This document shows, piece after piece, positions 54,238-62,779 of a stretch of 64,000 bases of DNA (the first letter of the stretch is position 1; each line of letters opens with the position of its first letter). The notes under the pieces were generated by a model. The model saw nothing but the letters and a program-made list of their open reading frames with translations, was not told where the DNA came from and ran no database searches. The stretch comes from Mycolicibacterium mucogenicum DSM 44124 (GTDB taxonomy: Bacteria; Actinomycetota; Actinomycetes; Mycobacteriales; Mycobacteriaceae). The stretch lies in NCBI RefSeq assembly GCF_005670685.2, contig NZ_CP062008.1:434001-498000 (forward strand). The letters run 5' to 3'. Position numbers and translations under genes: made by a program.

Positions 54238-54591
54238 TCAGCAGCAATTCGGGTCGAGCACCCGGCATAGCGCGGCGAGCGCGTCGCGTCGCGGGGTGTG
54301 GTGCACGTTCATGCCCTGACGTTCGGAGATGACGAACCCGGCGGCCCGCAGTTGGCCGAGGTGGTGACTGACTGTCGATTCGGCCAGACCCACCGCGGCC
54401 GCAAGGGAGCCGGTGGTGCAGGGCTCGCCACAGGTGAACAGCAGCGACATCAGTTTCACGCGCGCGGGGTCGGCGAGTGCCTTGAGCCGCATGGCGAGGT
54501 CGAGCGCGGCGGCGTCGTCGGTCGGGCTCGCGGCCACGGGCGCGCAGCACAACGGCTCGGACATGTCGATGACGGGCAGTGCCTTGGGCAT
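54238..54591 (-). CDS. arsR: ArsR family metalloregulator
   Basis: 117 residues. Winged helix at about 58-84 (GSLAAAVGLAESTVSHHLGQ). Seven cysteines: Cys15/16, Cys54/58, Cys109 and a terminal Cys116/117 pair. These allow three-coordinate arsenite binding, though the sites differ from the classical alpha-3 CxC. It is divergent from arsI and shares an operator-like repeat with it. Confidence 0.92.
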   Translation of the reverse strand: MPKALPVIDMSEPLCCAPVAASPTDDAAALDLAMRLKALADPARVKLMSLLFTCGEPCTTGSLAAAVGLAESTVSHHLGQLRAAGFVISERQGMNVHHTPRRDALAALCRVLDPNCC

Positions 54592-54620
54592 GCCACCGAT
54601 GCTACCTCAGCTTGTTGACA

Positions 54621-54665
54621 TATATCGAAAAGGTGCGGTAGAACTGTGCTGCGGATTTCGATATA
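54621..54665. promoter_or_regulatory. ArsR operator-like inverted repeat
   Basis: TATATCGAAA (54621-54630) and TTTCGATATA (54656-54665) are perfect inverted repeats, 25 bases apart, in the 99-bp gap between arsR and arsI. ArsR-type operators commonly contain such AT-rich half sites. Confidence 0.65.
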
Positions 54666-54690
54666 CGTCACATACCTCGGGAGGTCTGCC

Positions 54691-55116
54691 ATGTCTCGTG
54701 TCCAGCTCGCTCTGAACGTCGACAACCTCGACGAGTCGATCGCCTTCTACCGCAACCTGTTTGGCGCCGAGCCGGCCAAGGTGAAGCCCGGCTACGCGAA
54801 CTTCGCGATCGCGAACCCGCCGCTCAAACTGGTGCTGCTCGAGAACCCGGGACACGGCGGGTCGATCAACCACCTGGGTGTGGAAGTCGAATCCAGCGAC
54901 GCCGTGCACACCGAGATCGCCCGCCTGACCGAGGCAGGAATGTTCACCGAAGAGGAGATCGGCACCACCTGCTGCTTCGCCACGCAGGACAAGGTTTGGG
55001 TGACCGCCCCCGGCGGGGAACGCTGGGAGGTCTACACCGTCCTCGCCGACAGTGACACCTTCGGCGCTGCGCCGAGCGGATCGGATGATGCGGTGTGCTG
55101 CGGGGCGCAGGCATGA
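54691..55116 (+). CDS. arsI: ArsI/CadI family dioxygenase (C-As lyase type)
   Basis: 141 residues from the ATG at 54691. Glyoxalase/VOC fold with likely metal ligands Gln5, His61 and Glu113. The vicinal Cys pair Cys94-Cys95 (TTCCFA) fits trivalent organoarsenical binding, and an extra C-terminal CC occurs. ArsI enzymes cleave the C-As bond of methylarsenite. The M. tuberculosis homologue CadI is cadmium-induced. Its stop overlaps acr3 by 4 bases. Confidence 0.88.
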   Translation: MSRVQLALNVDNLDESIAFYRNLFGAEPAKVKPGYANFAIANPPLKLVLLENPGHGGSINHLGVEVESSDAVHTEIARLTEAGMFTEEEIGTTCCFATQDKVWVTAPGGERWEVYTVLADSDTFGAAPSGSDDAVCCGAQA

Positions 55117-56180
55117 CGCAGACCGCTGACGCCGCTCCGGCGACAGCTCGACTCTCGACGCTCGACCGGTATCTGCCGGTCTGGATCGGCTTGGCGATGG
55201 CGGCCGGGCTCTTGCTCGGCCGCTGGGTCCCCGGACTGGACGTCGTGCTGGAAAAGGTTCAGGTGGATGGCATTTCGTTGCCGATCGCGCTGGGCCTGCT
55301 GATCATGATGTACCCGGTGCTGGCCAAGGTCCGGTACGACCGACTCGACACCGTCACGTCCGACCGCAAGCTGCTGCTGTCCTCACTGGTGCTGAACTGG
55401 GTGCTCGGGCCGGCGCTGATGTTCGCGCTGGCCTGGCTGTTCCTCGCGGACCTGCCCGAGTATCGGACCGGGCTGATCGTCGTCGGCCTGGCTCGCTGCA
55501 TCGCCATGGTGATTATCTGGAACGACCTGGCGTGCGGCGACCGGGAGGCTGCAGCTGTTCTGGTGGCGCTCAATTCGGTGTTCCAGGTGCTGATGTTCGC
55601 GGTGCTCGGCTGGTTCTACCTCTCGGTGCTGCCGGGCTGGCTGCACCTGCCGCAGACCGCGATTGCGACGTCCCCGTGGCAGATCGCGAAGTCGGTGCTG
55701 ATCTTCCTCGGCATCCCGCTGGCTGCCGGCTACCTGTCGCGCCGACTCGGCGAAAAGGCCAAGGGCCGCGCCTGGTACGAGTCGACGTTCCTGCCCCGGA
55801 TCGGGCCGTGGGCACTGTACGGGTTGCTGTTCACCATCGTGATTCTCTTTGCGCTGCAAGGGCATCAGATCACCACTCGCCCGTGGGACGTCGCCCGCAT
55901 CGCGCTCCCGCTGCTGGTCTATTTCGCGATCATGTGGGGTGGTGGCTATGCGCTGGGTGCTGCTCTCGGCCTCGGCTACGAACGCACCACGACGCTGGCG
56001 TTCACCGCGGCGGGCAACAACTTCGAACTGGCCATCGCCGTCGCGATCGCCACGTGGGGCGCGACGTCCGGTCAGGCCCTGGCCGGCGTCGTCGGACCGC
56101 TGATCGAAGTGCCGGTTCTGGTCGCGCTCGTCTACCTGTCGCTTGCGCTGCGGCCGCGGTTGCGGAGTGTGCCCGCATGA
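55113..56180 (+). CDS. acr3: ACR3-family arsenite efflux permease
   Basis: 355 residues with ten helices, from the ATG at 55113 within the arsI stop. ACR3 signatures are VKYDR-type LAKVRYDRLD, GLARCIAMVIIWNDLACGD (conserved Cys) and AAGNNFELAIAVAIA. It exports arsenite through the plasma membrane. The stop overlaps arsC. Confidence 0.94.
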   Translation: MTQTADAAPATARLSTLDRYLPVWIGLAMAAGLLLGRWVPGLDVVLEKVQVDGISLPIALGLLIMMYPVLAKVRYDRLDTVTSDRKLLLSSLVLNWVLGPALMFALAWLFLADLPEYRTGLIVVGLARCIAMVIIWNDLACGDREAAAVLVALNSVFQVLMFAVLGWFYLSVLPGWLHLPQTAIATSPWQIAKSVLIFLGIPLAAGYLSRRLGEKAKGRAWYESTFLPRIGPWALYGLLFTIVILFALQGHQITTRPWDVARIALPLLVYFAIMWGGGYALGAALGLGYERTTTLAFTAAGNNFELAIAVAIATWGATSGQALAGVVGPLIEVPVLVALVYLSLALRPRLRSVPA

Positions 56181-56581
56181 GCCCCAAACCCAGCGTGCTG
56201 TTCGTCTGCGTCCACAATGCCGGCCGGTCGCAGATGGCGGCCGGGCTGCTCACCCATCTGTCCCAGGGGCGCATCGAAGTGCGTTCTGCGGGAACAGCAC
56301 CCGCCGATGCGATCAACCCGGTCGCGGTCGCGGCCATGGCTGAACTGGGCATCGACATCACCGCCCAAGCGCCAAAGGTGTTGACGGCGGACACGGTGGA
56401 AGCGAGCGACGTGGTGATCACCATGGGCTGCGGCGACACCTGCCCCTACTTTCCGGGGGTGTCCTACCGGGATTGGAAACTCGATGACCCGGCGGGGCAA
56501 CCCATCGAGGCTGTGCGGCCCATCCGCGATGCCATCGCCGACCGGGTGCGGGACCTGGTCGCCGAGCTGCTGGCTGGCTAG
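56177..56581 (+). CDS. arsC: Arsenate reductase, low-molecular-weight phosphatase type
   Basis: 134 residues. The CX5R loop is CVHNAGR (Cys11, Arg17) and a second Cys pair (Cys85, Cys89, GCGDTCP) serves the redox relay. It reduces arsenate to arsenite for Acr3, using thioredoxin or a mycothiol-type system. It is the last gene of the ars operon; only 11 bases separate it from the end of a truncated DUF1254 gene. Confidence 0.94.
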   Translation: MSPKPSVLFVCVHNAGRSQMAAGLLTHLSQGRIEVRSAGTAPADAINPVAVAAMAELGIDITAQAPKVLTADTVEASDVVITMGCGDTCPYFPGVSYRDWKLDDPAGQPIEAVRPIRDAIADRVRDLVAELLAG

Positions 56582-56592
56582 GCGATGGCGCC

Positions 56593-57117
56593 CTAGTCGG
56601 ACACGAATTGAGTGACATAGGCACTCAATGGAATCAGCGAAATCCGGTCCAGCAGAGCCTGTGCGGCGACACGGTCCTCAGTCGTGCCCGTGCACTCGAT
56701 GCGGCCCAGCAGCCAGATGATCGGGGCGAGCGACCGGTGTTCGGTGACACCGGCGGGCAGTTCGCCGCTCCAGCTCGGGCCGGTGATGGCATACGTCTGC
56801 GGCGTCGTCCAGGCGACGTGCTCGTCGGCGTCATCGAACACGTCGGCCCGGCCGGAGAGCACCTGGAACAGGTATCTGCGATCGGCGGCGTCCGGCAGTG
56901 TCAGCACCCAGGGCTCGGCGTTCACGTCGAGGAAGCGGTCGACGTACATGGCGTCGGTAGTGCTCGTCCGCATGAGCTGCTGCAGCGGGCAGCGGCTGGC
57001 TTCGGTCTCGCCCTCGCCGAGGTGGGCACGGCGTGCTGCCGGTCCGGCCAGGATCACCAGGGCGGCCACGGCGATGGACAACGTGCCGCACCACGGCAGG
57101 ATATCGGCTGCTGACAT
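56593..57117 (-). pseudogene. Truncated DUF1254 protein gene
   Basis: The frame encodes an N-terminal hydrophobic segment (LSIAVAALVILAG) and the DUF1254 part DAMYVDRFLDVNAEPWVLTL...TYAITGPSWSGELPAGVTE, closely matching the full-length protein at 57607-59037. It lacks the segment corresponding to VTAPNADTLY and stops just after ISLIPLSAY, with a short unrelated end (VTQFVSD). About two thirds of the family length is missing. The end abuts arsC, so the ars operon insertion or a deletion probably removed the rest. Its operator region is still present upstream. It may be an inactive remnant or a small expressed product. Confidence 0.75.
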
Positions 57118-57213
57118 GACGGCCGTAACTCCAATCCGGGTGTGGCCCATGGTCGGTCGCGGGCCGGGTTCGGTCCGCTCATCCCACTGTGCAGGACGGC
57201 GCTGCCCGAAGTC

Positions 57214-57250
57214 TTGACATCTAGAGACTGATTCTTGACAGTTCGGGACA
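57214..57250. promoter_or_regulatory. Duplicate of the AraC/DUF1254 operator, upstream of the truncated gene
   Basis: TTGACATCTAGAGACT (57214-57229) and TTGACAGTTCGGGACA (57235-57250) are direct repeats 21 bases apart. The region matches the one at 59154-59190 almost base for base, including flanking GTCTTGACAT and ATT-TTGACAGTT. Confidence 0.7.
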
Positions 57251-57277
57251 GCGCCGTCCAGGGCAACAGCCGAGGTC

Positions 57278-57550
57278 TCAGCAGGGAGCGCCGGGCGGCG
57301 TGTAGTAGGGCACGCCTTCGTCGGTGTAACAAGGAACTTCACCGGCGACATACGGAACGTGGGCCGCCGCGATGGCGGTGCCCACGGCGACGTCGCCCGC
57401 GATGTTGGTGCAGCCGCCGGCCGAGAAGTGCCGGCCACCGGCGCTGGCGCAGACGTCCGCGGCGGCGGTGGGGGCCACCGTCAGTGGCGCCACGGCCAGT
57501 GCGGCGCCCAGCAGTGGGACGGATACCAGCGCGGTGATGCGTGGGGGCAT
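57278..57550 (-). CDS. Small secreted Cys-rich protein, CYTPxGVPYYTP family (paralogue)
   Basis: 90 residues from the ATG at 57550 (ribosome site AAGGAG). Signal peptide to about residue 31, then VCASAGGRHFSAGGCTNIAGD and the end PCYTDEGVPYYTPPGAPC. Paralogue of the gene at 23887. It sits between the truncated and full DUF1254 genes, on the same strand, 56 bases after the latter. Unknown function. Confidence 0.8.
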   Translation of the reverse strand: MPPRITALVSVPLLGAALAVAPLTVAPTAAADVCASAGGRHFSAGGCTNIAGDVAVGTAIAAAHVPYVAGEVPCYTDEGVPYYTPPGAPC

Positions 57551-57606
57551 GGTGCTCCTTGGGTTGATGAACACGAAATAATTTCGCGTCGAGTATTTTT
57601 CGTGGC

Positions 57607-59037
57607 TTACGGCAGTTTTGTCACGGCCGGTGGCCGCCAGGTGCCATCGATGATCGACGGCGGGTTCTGCTTCGGCCAGTACAGGCGCAGCATGAGGTTG
57701 AAGGCGCCGGCCGGTGCGGGCAACCAGTTGGCCTGCCTCTCCGGTCCCGGATTGTCGTGCTGCAGATACAGATCCACGGACCCGTCGGGGTTGCGGGCCA
57801 GGTTGTCGCGCTGACTGAGCGTGAAGCGGTTGAGCGGGTTGGCGACGAAGAAGTAGCCCTCGTCGTACATCGTCAGTGACCAGAATCCCTCGGCGGGAGG
57901 CAACTGATCCTTGGCGAAGTGCATGACGTACTTGTTGGCGCCGTTGTACGGCTGGCCTGCGCCATCGGTTTTCGATGTCGGGTAGACCGCGTCCTGAGGC
58001 CGGTTCGCGCCCAGCCCGATGGCCGTGATCAAGGCCCGCTGCAGGTAATCGGTGCCGTATTCGCCTGTCTTGGTGGTGAATTGCCACCCATTGATGGTGT
58101 TGAGAGTGCTGTAGTGGCCCATGATCTTTGCGACGCCGTCCTTGGGTACGGACTTCAGCGCAGCAGCCACATCGGCATCGAGCTTGGTGATGTCGAACTT
58201 CTCTCCGGGCACGATGCCGATGCGGGCCATCTTCTCGATGATGGGCTTGTCGGCCTCGGCGGGCGGGTTGTCCTTCAGTAGGGTGGCCAGCATGTCGAAA
58301 TAGGCTTCGATGCTGAGGTTTTCGACCTGATCACGCACCGGGGTCTTCATGTCGATGGTGGGATCGACCTTCCCGGCGGGCGGGGTGTATGGCTTTCCAT
58401 ACGAACTCAGCGGCACCAGTGAAATCTGGTCCTGCATCGCGTGCACGGCTGCATAGTCCGCAGGCGTGCCATCGCAGTAGATGCGGCCCAACAGCCACAC
58501 CGTCGACGTCGGAGACTTGTACTCCGTCACGCCCGCGGGCAGCGTGCCCTTCCAATTCGGGCCGGTGATGGCGTAGGTCTGCGGGCCGGTGCCCGTCGTG
58601 CGCTTGCCGGGAACCTGGAACACATCTGTCCAGCCCGACAGCATCGGGAAAAGGTAGTACCGGTCGTGGGCGTCGGGCAGTGTCAGGATCCACGGCTCGT
58701 CTTTGACGTCGATGAACCCGTTTGTGTACAGGGTGTCGGCGTTGGGGGCGGTGACGTCGCGGAAAGCGGCGGTCGGGTACTCCCGCATGCGCATCAACTG
58801 GCCCATCGGGGCCCGGGGCGCCTGGACCTGGGCGACGTTCGTCATGACCCGGCGTGTCATCTCGACGGTGTTGAGGGCGTAGCCGTAGACGTACGCGTCG
58901 ACCGCGATGGCCTTGGCCTCGTCGGCGGGCAGCTTCGACGGTTTGCTGGATGTGGAGCAGCCAGCGACTGTGGCCGCCAGCGCTGTGATGGTCAGGGCAG
59001 CCAACGTCCGGGTCCACCGGCGGTGTCTGTGAAGCAT
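57607..59037 (-). CDS. DUF1254/DUF1214 family lipoprotein
   Basis: 476 residues from the ATG at 59037. Lipobox TVAGC (Cys about 26), then DUF1254 (AVDAYVYGYALNTVEMTRRV... VTAPNADTLYTNGFID) and C-terminal DUF1214 (GFWSLTMYDEGYFFVANPLNR... LQHDNPGPERQANWLPAPAG). These exported proteins are widespread and uncharacterised. It is divergent from an AraC regulator with a direct-repeat operator between them, probably its activator. Confidence 0.9.
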   Translation of the reverse strand: MLHRHRRWTRTLAALTITALAATVAGCSTSSKPSKLPADEAKAIAVDAYVYGYALNTVEMTRRVMTNVAQVQAPRAPMGQLMRMREYPTAAFRDVTAPNADTLYTNGFIDVKDEPWILTLPDAHDRYYLFPMLSGWTDVFQVPGKRTTGTGPQTYAITGPNWKGTLPAGVTEYKSPTSTVWLLGRIYCDGTPADYAAVHAMQDQISLVPLSSYGKPYTPPAGKVDPTIDMKTPVRDQVENLSIEAYFDMLATLLKDNPPAEADKPIIEKMARIGIVPGEKFDITKLDADVAAALKSVPKDGVAKIMGHYSTLNTINGWQFTTKTGEYGTDYLQRALITAIGLGANRPQDAVYPTSKTDGAGQPYNGANKYVMHFAKDQLPPAEGFWSLTMYDEGYFFVANPLNRFTLSQRDNLARNPDGSVDLYLQHDNPGPERQANWLPAPAGAFNLMLRLYWPKQNPPSIIDGTWRPPAVTKLP

Positions 59038-59153
59038 ACGGGAAGTGCTCTCATTTCGGTTGTTGTGCAGGACACATTGCTTGGACCTGCGGCGCGACAC
59101 TGCACCGGCTCGTCGTCGGAATTCGACTGTGCTGCACCACACCGGTTCGTGTC

Positions 59154-59190
59154 TTGACATTTCGCGACAAATTTTTGACAGTTAGAGACA
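59154..59190. promoter_or_regulatory. AraC-type direct-repeat operator between DUF1254 and AraC
   Basis: TTGACATTTCGCGACA (59154-59169) and TTGACAGTTAGAGACA (59175-59190) repeat with 21-bp spacing, two helical turns. The second abuts the AraC start codon. Direct repeats at this spacing are typical for AraC-family binding. A near copy occurs at 57214-57250. Confidence 0.7.
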
Positions 59191-60188
59191 TGTCGGTCAT
59201 CCGAGGCACGGCACTGACGAGTTTTCATGAGTTGGTTGCTGAACTCGGCGGCGACGGTGACGCGCTTCTTACCGCGGCGAATATCGCGAGCGCGGACATC
59301 GGCCGTCACGATCGGTTCATCTCCCTGCCCAGCGGAACCCAGGCGCTCGAGTTCGCCGCCGTGGCATTGCGCACCCCCGATTTCGGACGTCGACTCGCGT
59401 TGCGCCAGAGCATCGACATCCTCGGACCCGTCGGGCTCGCGGCGCGCAACGCCGAAACGGTCGCGGATGCCTTCGTCATCTTCGACAAGTTCATGGCCGC
59501 CTACAGTCCCGCGATCAGTGCCCGTATCACCGTCCCCGTCGGTACCGACCTGCGCCGCTTCGAGTTCGAGTACCTCTTGGACCCGGCGCCGCCGCAGGCG
59601 CAGGCCATCGAGTTGTCGCTCGGTGTCACGCTGCAAGTATTGAGACTGTTCCTGGGCCCGGACTACCGCCCGCTCGCTGTACACCTGCCGCACTCGGCAC
59701 GCACCCCGGCCGGCGAGTACCAGGCCTACTTCGGCTGCCCGCCGTCGTTCGGTGAACCGGTCGCCGGGTTCACGCTGCGCGCCGCCGACTTGGCGCGACC
59801 GTTGCCCACCGACCGGATCGCGCATCAGACGGCCATGGACTACCTCATCAGCACCATCGGCGAATCCGAGCCTGCCACAACCCAATTGGTTCGCACCCTG
59901 GTGCGTCAGTTGCTGCCCGGTGGGGCGGTGGGACTGCAGGACATCGCCCGTCATATCGGGCTGCACCCGAAGACACTGCAGCGGCGCCTGGCCGCCGAGG
60001 GCGCGACGTTCGGGGACCTGGTCGACCAGACCCGCCGGGACACCGCGCAGCGGTTACTGCTCGATACCGAGCTGACCCTCGACCAGCTCTGCCGGAATCT
60101 CGGCTATGCCGAACAGAGTGTGCTCACGCGGTCGTGCAAGCGATGGTTCGGGACGACTCCCACGGCCTACCGCAATGGCAGGCGCTGA
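59190..60188 (+). CDS. AraC family regulator (arabinose-binding-like N-domain)
   Basis: 332 residues from the ATG at 59190. An N-terminal sensor domain of the VirS/OruR-type AraC subgroup (about 1-200) precedes the C-terminal double helix-turn-helix (LQDIARHIGLHPKTLQRRLA... LDQLCRNLGYAEQSVLTRS). It is divergent from the DUF1254 gene, likely its activator. Confidence 0.92.
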   Translation: MSVIRGTALTSFHELVAELGGDGDALLTAANIASADIGRHDRFISLPSGTQALEFAAVALRTPDFGRRLALRQSIDILGPVGLAARNAETVADAFVIFDKFMAAYSPAISARITVPVGTDLRRFEFEYLLDPAPPQAQAIELSLGVTLQVLRLFLGPDYRPLAVHLPHSARTPAGEYQAYFGCPPSFGEPVAGFTLRAADLARPLPTDRIAHQTAMDYLISTIGESEPATTQLVRTLVRQLLPGGAVGLQDIARHIGLHPKTLQRRLAAEGATFGDLVDQTRRDTAQRLLLDTELTLDQLCRNLGYAEQSVLTRSCKRWFGTTPTAYRNGRR

Positions 60189-60192
60189 CAAC

Positions 60193-60684
60193 TCAGCCGA
60201 GCCGCGTCCAGAGGCAGTAGCCGGAGAACTCGACCGACGACGCCGTGGGTGCCACGTCGAAGTGCAGCGTCTGGTCCGGTTCGCCGTCGGTTGCCGCGGG
60301 CGCACTGACCACACCGGCGCTGATCACCGCGCGCTGCTCGACGTGGCATCGGTTCCCAGGGCCGAGCGGAGTGCCACTCCACTTGCCGGACATCAGGTTT
60401 GGATTGCGCATGCCCTGCCCGCGTAGGGCGATGACGGGGCCGGTGCTCCACCAGCGGTCGCTGGGGTCCGCGGGCAGTGCGACGGGCTGCCAACGCCCTT
60501 CGTGGCACTGCAGCGGCGTGTTGGCGCCCGCGGTGGGCGCGGGCGTCGTCGGCATGGTGGTGGCTTCGTCGGCCGTCGGCGGACACGGCTGATCCTGTTG
60601 CGGCGCAACGGGATCAGCCGCGCACAACGGTGCCACCGCGGTCGCCACGGCGACTGCGGCCATCGCGACGGCCGTGCGAATCAT
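60193..60684 (-). CDS. Secreted protein of unknown function, DUF4185-linked
   Basis: 163 residues with a signal peptide (to about residue 22, PLCAAD). Four cysteines (PCPP, LQCHEG, NRCHVE, GYCLWT) and a beta-rich body (LHFDVAPTASSVEFSG). It begins 2 bases after the stop of the DUF4185 gene, so the two are co-translated. No known domain. It may be an accessory to the glycan-active partner. Confidence 0.8.
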   Translation of the reverse strand: MIRTAVAMAAVAVATAVAPLCAADPVAPQQDQPCPPTADEATTMPTTPAPTAGANTPLQCHEGRWQPVALPADPSDRWWSTGPVIALRGQGMRNPNLMSGKWSGTPLGPGNRCHVEQRAVISAGVVSAPAATDGEPDQTLHFDVAPTASSVEFSGYCLWTRLG

Positions 60685-60686
60685 GG

Positions 60687-62684
60687 CTAGAGCTTCGTGA
60701 GATCGGTCTTCATCAGCATGACGTTGTACTCACTCCACAGTGACAGGTTCCAGTACAGATCGGTACCGGTACCCAGGGTCGACGGTGACCAGGGCTGCAT
60801 CATGGGCGCGTAGATTCCGCCGTTCTGTTGCGGCATCAGCACGGTGGCCGCCGACCACGTGCCCTGCGGGGCGTCGGCAGTGCGCAGCACGACGTTGTTG
60901 AACTGGTCGGCGTAGAGCGTGACGTACTTGCCGAGCGTCGGGTTGTACTGCACCGACATCTCGCTGACGTGGTTCCCGGCTTTGGCGATGCCGCATGCTC
61001 CGGTGTCCTGGCCGAACACCACGCCGGCCTTCGACGGGTCCTTGTACCAGCCCTGTTTGATCGCGCCGATGCCGAACCAGCCACCCGCGCTGCCCTTGTT
61101 GTAGTACTCGTACTTGGACGCGTCGAGGATGTCGGCCTCGGCCACCCGCGAGATGTAGGCAGCGCCACCGCGCCCGTTCGGTGTGCCGTACGAGTAGACG
61201 TAGCCGTCACCCGGACGAACCAGGGCCGCCTGCTGGAAATTGGCGTTGCCGCCCCAGTTCTGCCGGACGCTCTGCGGTGCGATGGTCCAGTTCTCGCCGT
61301 TGTCGGTCGAGTAGGCCATGGCCGAGTAGTTCGTCGTCCACTGGCCGGGCGCGCCCCACTGCTTGACCGACATGAAACTCAGGTACTGGGTGGCGCCGAA
61401 CTGGGTGCCCGGCGTCGGCACCGAGATGCCCGAGGTCGGGATCAGCGTCACGCCGGACGGCAGGCCCGCGGGGAGTTTGGCGGGCAGGATGATCTGGCGT
61501 GCCGTCGTCGCCGATGACAGGGGAGTGCCGCCGAACATGTTGCCGTTGAGCCACTGACCGGCCGGGATCGAGATGCCGTCGGCGAGGTTGGCGTCCGACG
61601 AGCGGAACAGGATGTTGTTGAGCCAGTTCCCGGTCATGTTGGGGCCGCTGAAGGTGTCACCGAACGCCATCAGCACCTGATGCTCGTTGATCGGGGTGCT
61701 GGGATCGTCGGCAATCCCGTTGTCCCACGCGGTGCCGACGTCGGTGCCCCAGACGCCGAAGCGGTTGTAGGTGTCGTTGGGCGCGAAGTTGCCCGTCACC
61801 CAGTCGACGAAACTTGTTGAGGCAGTGATCTGTTGGCCCGGCTTCGGCCAGGCCGGCCGCGGGTTCATGGCCGCCGTGACCGCGGCCAGGGGGTTGCTCA
61901 GCACCTGGCCGGTGGTGGTGAGTGCGCTGACGACGTTCTGCGGCTTGATCGCCGTCAGGAGGTTGTCGATCTCTTTGCGTGCGAAGGCCAGCACGGTCCA
62001 CGCCAGTGTGGGCTGGGCCGGGCTGCCCAACGGGTTGAACGCCCAATTCAGCGCGCCCGAAACGGCTTTCATCACTGCGGCCACCGGGTTGGTCGGCTTG
62101 ACCGTGGGCGCGGTGACGTTGGGCGTGAGGAGGTTCGTCGTCGCCGAGACGGGGCTCGGGGCCGCCGTGACCGCGCTGGCGGTGACCTTCATGACCGTCG
62201 GTGCGACGGCCGCCACGCCGGCCGGCTTGGGTGCCGCGGCCTGCGGGCCGGCCGGCTTGGTCGGCGTCAGCTGTGGGCGTTTCGGGGTTTTCGGGACCGC
62301 GGCGGCCGGTGCCGCGTCGTTGACGTTGTCGTTCTTCGGTTTGTTCTTGCGATCACGGCCCTTGGCCGGCTTGTCGGCCTTGGGGTCGGGCATGGTCTCG
62401 GTCTTGGGATTGGACGAGCTGTCGCCGGTGGTGCCCGCCGCCGGTGTCTCGGTCTTGTCGTCACCCTTCTTGGGCTTGGGCTTGTCTCGGCGCGGCTTCG
62501 TGGGGCTGCCCGAAGTGCCGGGCGCCCCGGCGGTTTCGCCTGTCGCGGAGGCTGCCGCGCCGGCGGGCGCTCCTGTTTCAGTCTGGTCGGCCCATGCGAC
62601 GGCCTGGCCGGATGCGATCGCGGTTCCGATGCCGAGTGCGACGGCGAGCCTTCCGACTCGGCCGACGTAGCGTGCGGCGCTCAT
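60687..62684 (-). CDS. Secreted DUF4185 protein (GH183 endo-arabinanase type)
   Basis: 665 residues: signal peptide (to about residue 33, AVAWADQ), a long Lys/Pro/Ala-rich disordered region (to about 220), a linker, then the C-terminal DUF4185 five-bladed propeller (about 290-665) with FVDWVTGNF, GVWGTDVGTAWDN, AFGDTFSGPN, YSYGTPNGRGG and YNPTLGKYVTLYADQFNN. DUF4185 members have recently been described as endo-D-arabinofuranases (GH183) acting on arabinogalactan or lipoarabinomannan; applying this here is by family. It is the first gene of a two-gene operon. Confidence 0.85.
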   Translation of the reverse strand: MSAARYVGRVGRLAVALGIGTAIASGQAVAWADQTETGAPAGAAASATGETAGAPGTSGSPTKPRRDKPKPKKGDDKTETPAAGTTGDSSSNPKTETMPDPKADKPAKGRDRKNKPKNDNVNDAAPAAAVPKTPKRPQLTPTKPAGPQAAAPKPAGVAAVAPTVMKVTASAVTAAPSPVSATTNLLTPNVTAPTVKPTNPVAAVMKAVSGALNWAFNPLGSPAQPTLAWTVLAFARKEIDNLLTAIKPQNVVSALTTTGQVLSNPLAAVTAAMNPRPAWPKPGQQITASTSFVDWVTGNFAPNDTYNRFGVWGTDVGTAWDNGIADDPSTPINEHQVLMAFGDTFSGPNMTGNWLNNILFRSSDANLADGISIPAGQWLNGNMFGGTPLSSATTARQIILPAKLPAGLPSGVTLIPTSGISVPTPGTQFGATQYLSFMSVKQWGAPGQWTTNYSAMAYSTDNGENWTIAPQSVRQNWGGNANFQQAALVRPGDGYVYSYGTPNGRGGAAYISRVAEADILDASKYEYYNKGSAGGWFGIGAIKQGWYKDPSKAGVVFGQDTGACGIAKAGNHVSEMSVQYNPTLGKYVTLYADQFNNVVLRTADAPQGTWSAATVLMPQQNGGIYAPMMQPWSPSTLGTGTDLYWNLSLWSEYNVMLMKTDLTKL

Positions 62685-62697
62685 CGTGTCTCCCTGC

Positions 62698-62724
62698 TGT
62701 TCCAGCTAATTAACTAATGGAACA
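62698..62724. promoter_or_regulatory. Inverted repeat upstream of the DUF4185 gene
   Basis: TGTTCCA (62698-62704) and TGGAACA (62718-62724) flank an AT-rich 13-base centre with TTAATTAG-like sequence, 14 bases from the DUF4185 start. It could be an operator overlapping the promoter or a weak hairpin after the upstream gene. Confidence 0.4.
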
Positions 62725-62779
62725 ACATCGGCTCGAGCCGCGGGAGATTTTCGACGGGGTTGTTTCCGTCTCGATACCG

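Noticed and set aside
56607..56629. HAIR-like inverted repeat ATTGAGTG-N7-CACTCAAT
   Set aside because: TTGAGT to ACTCAA spacing is 9, not 7, and it lies within the end of the truncated DUF1254 frame after arsC; more likely a hairpin terminating the ars transcript.
57571..57605. CGAAAT-A-ATTTCG and CACGAAA/TTTCGTG repeats between two secreted-protein genes
   Set aside because: Short and without positional support; probably incidental or a minor hairpin.
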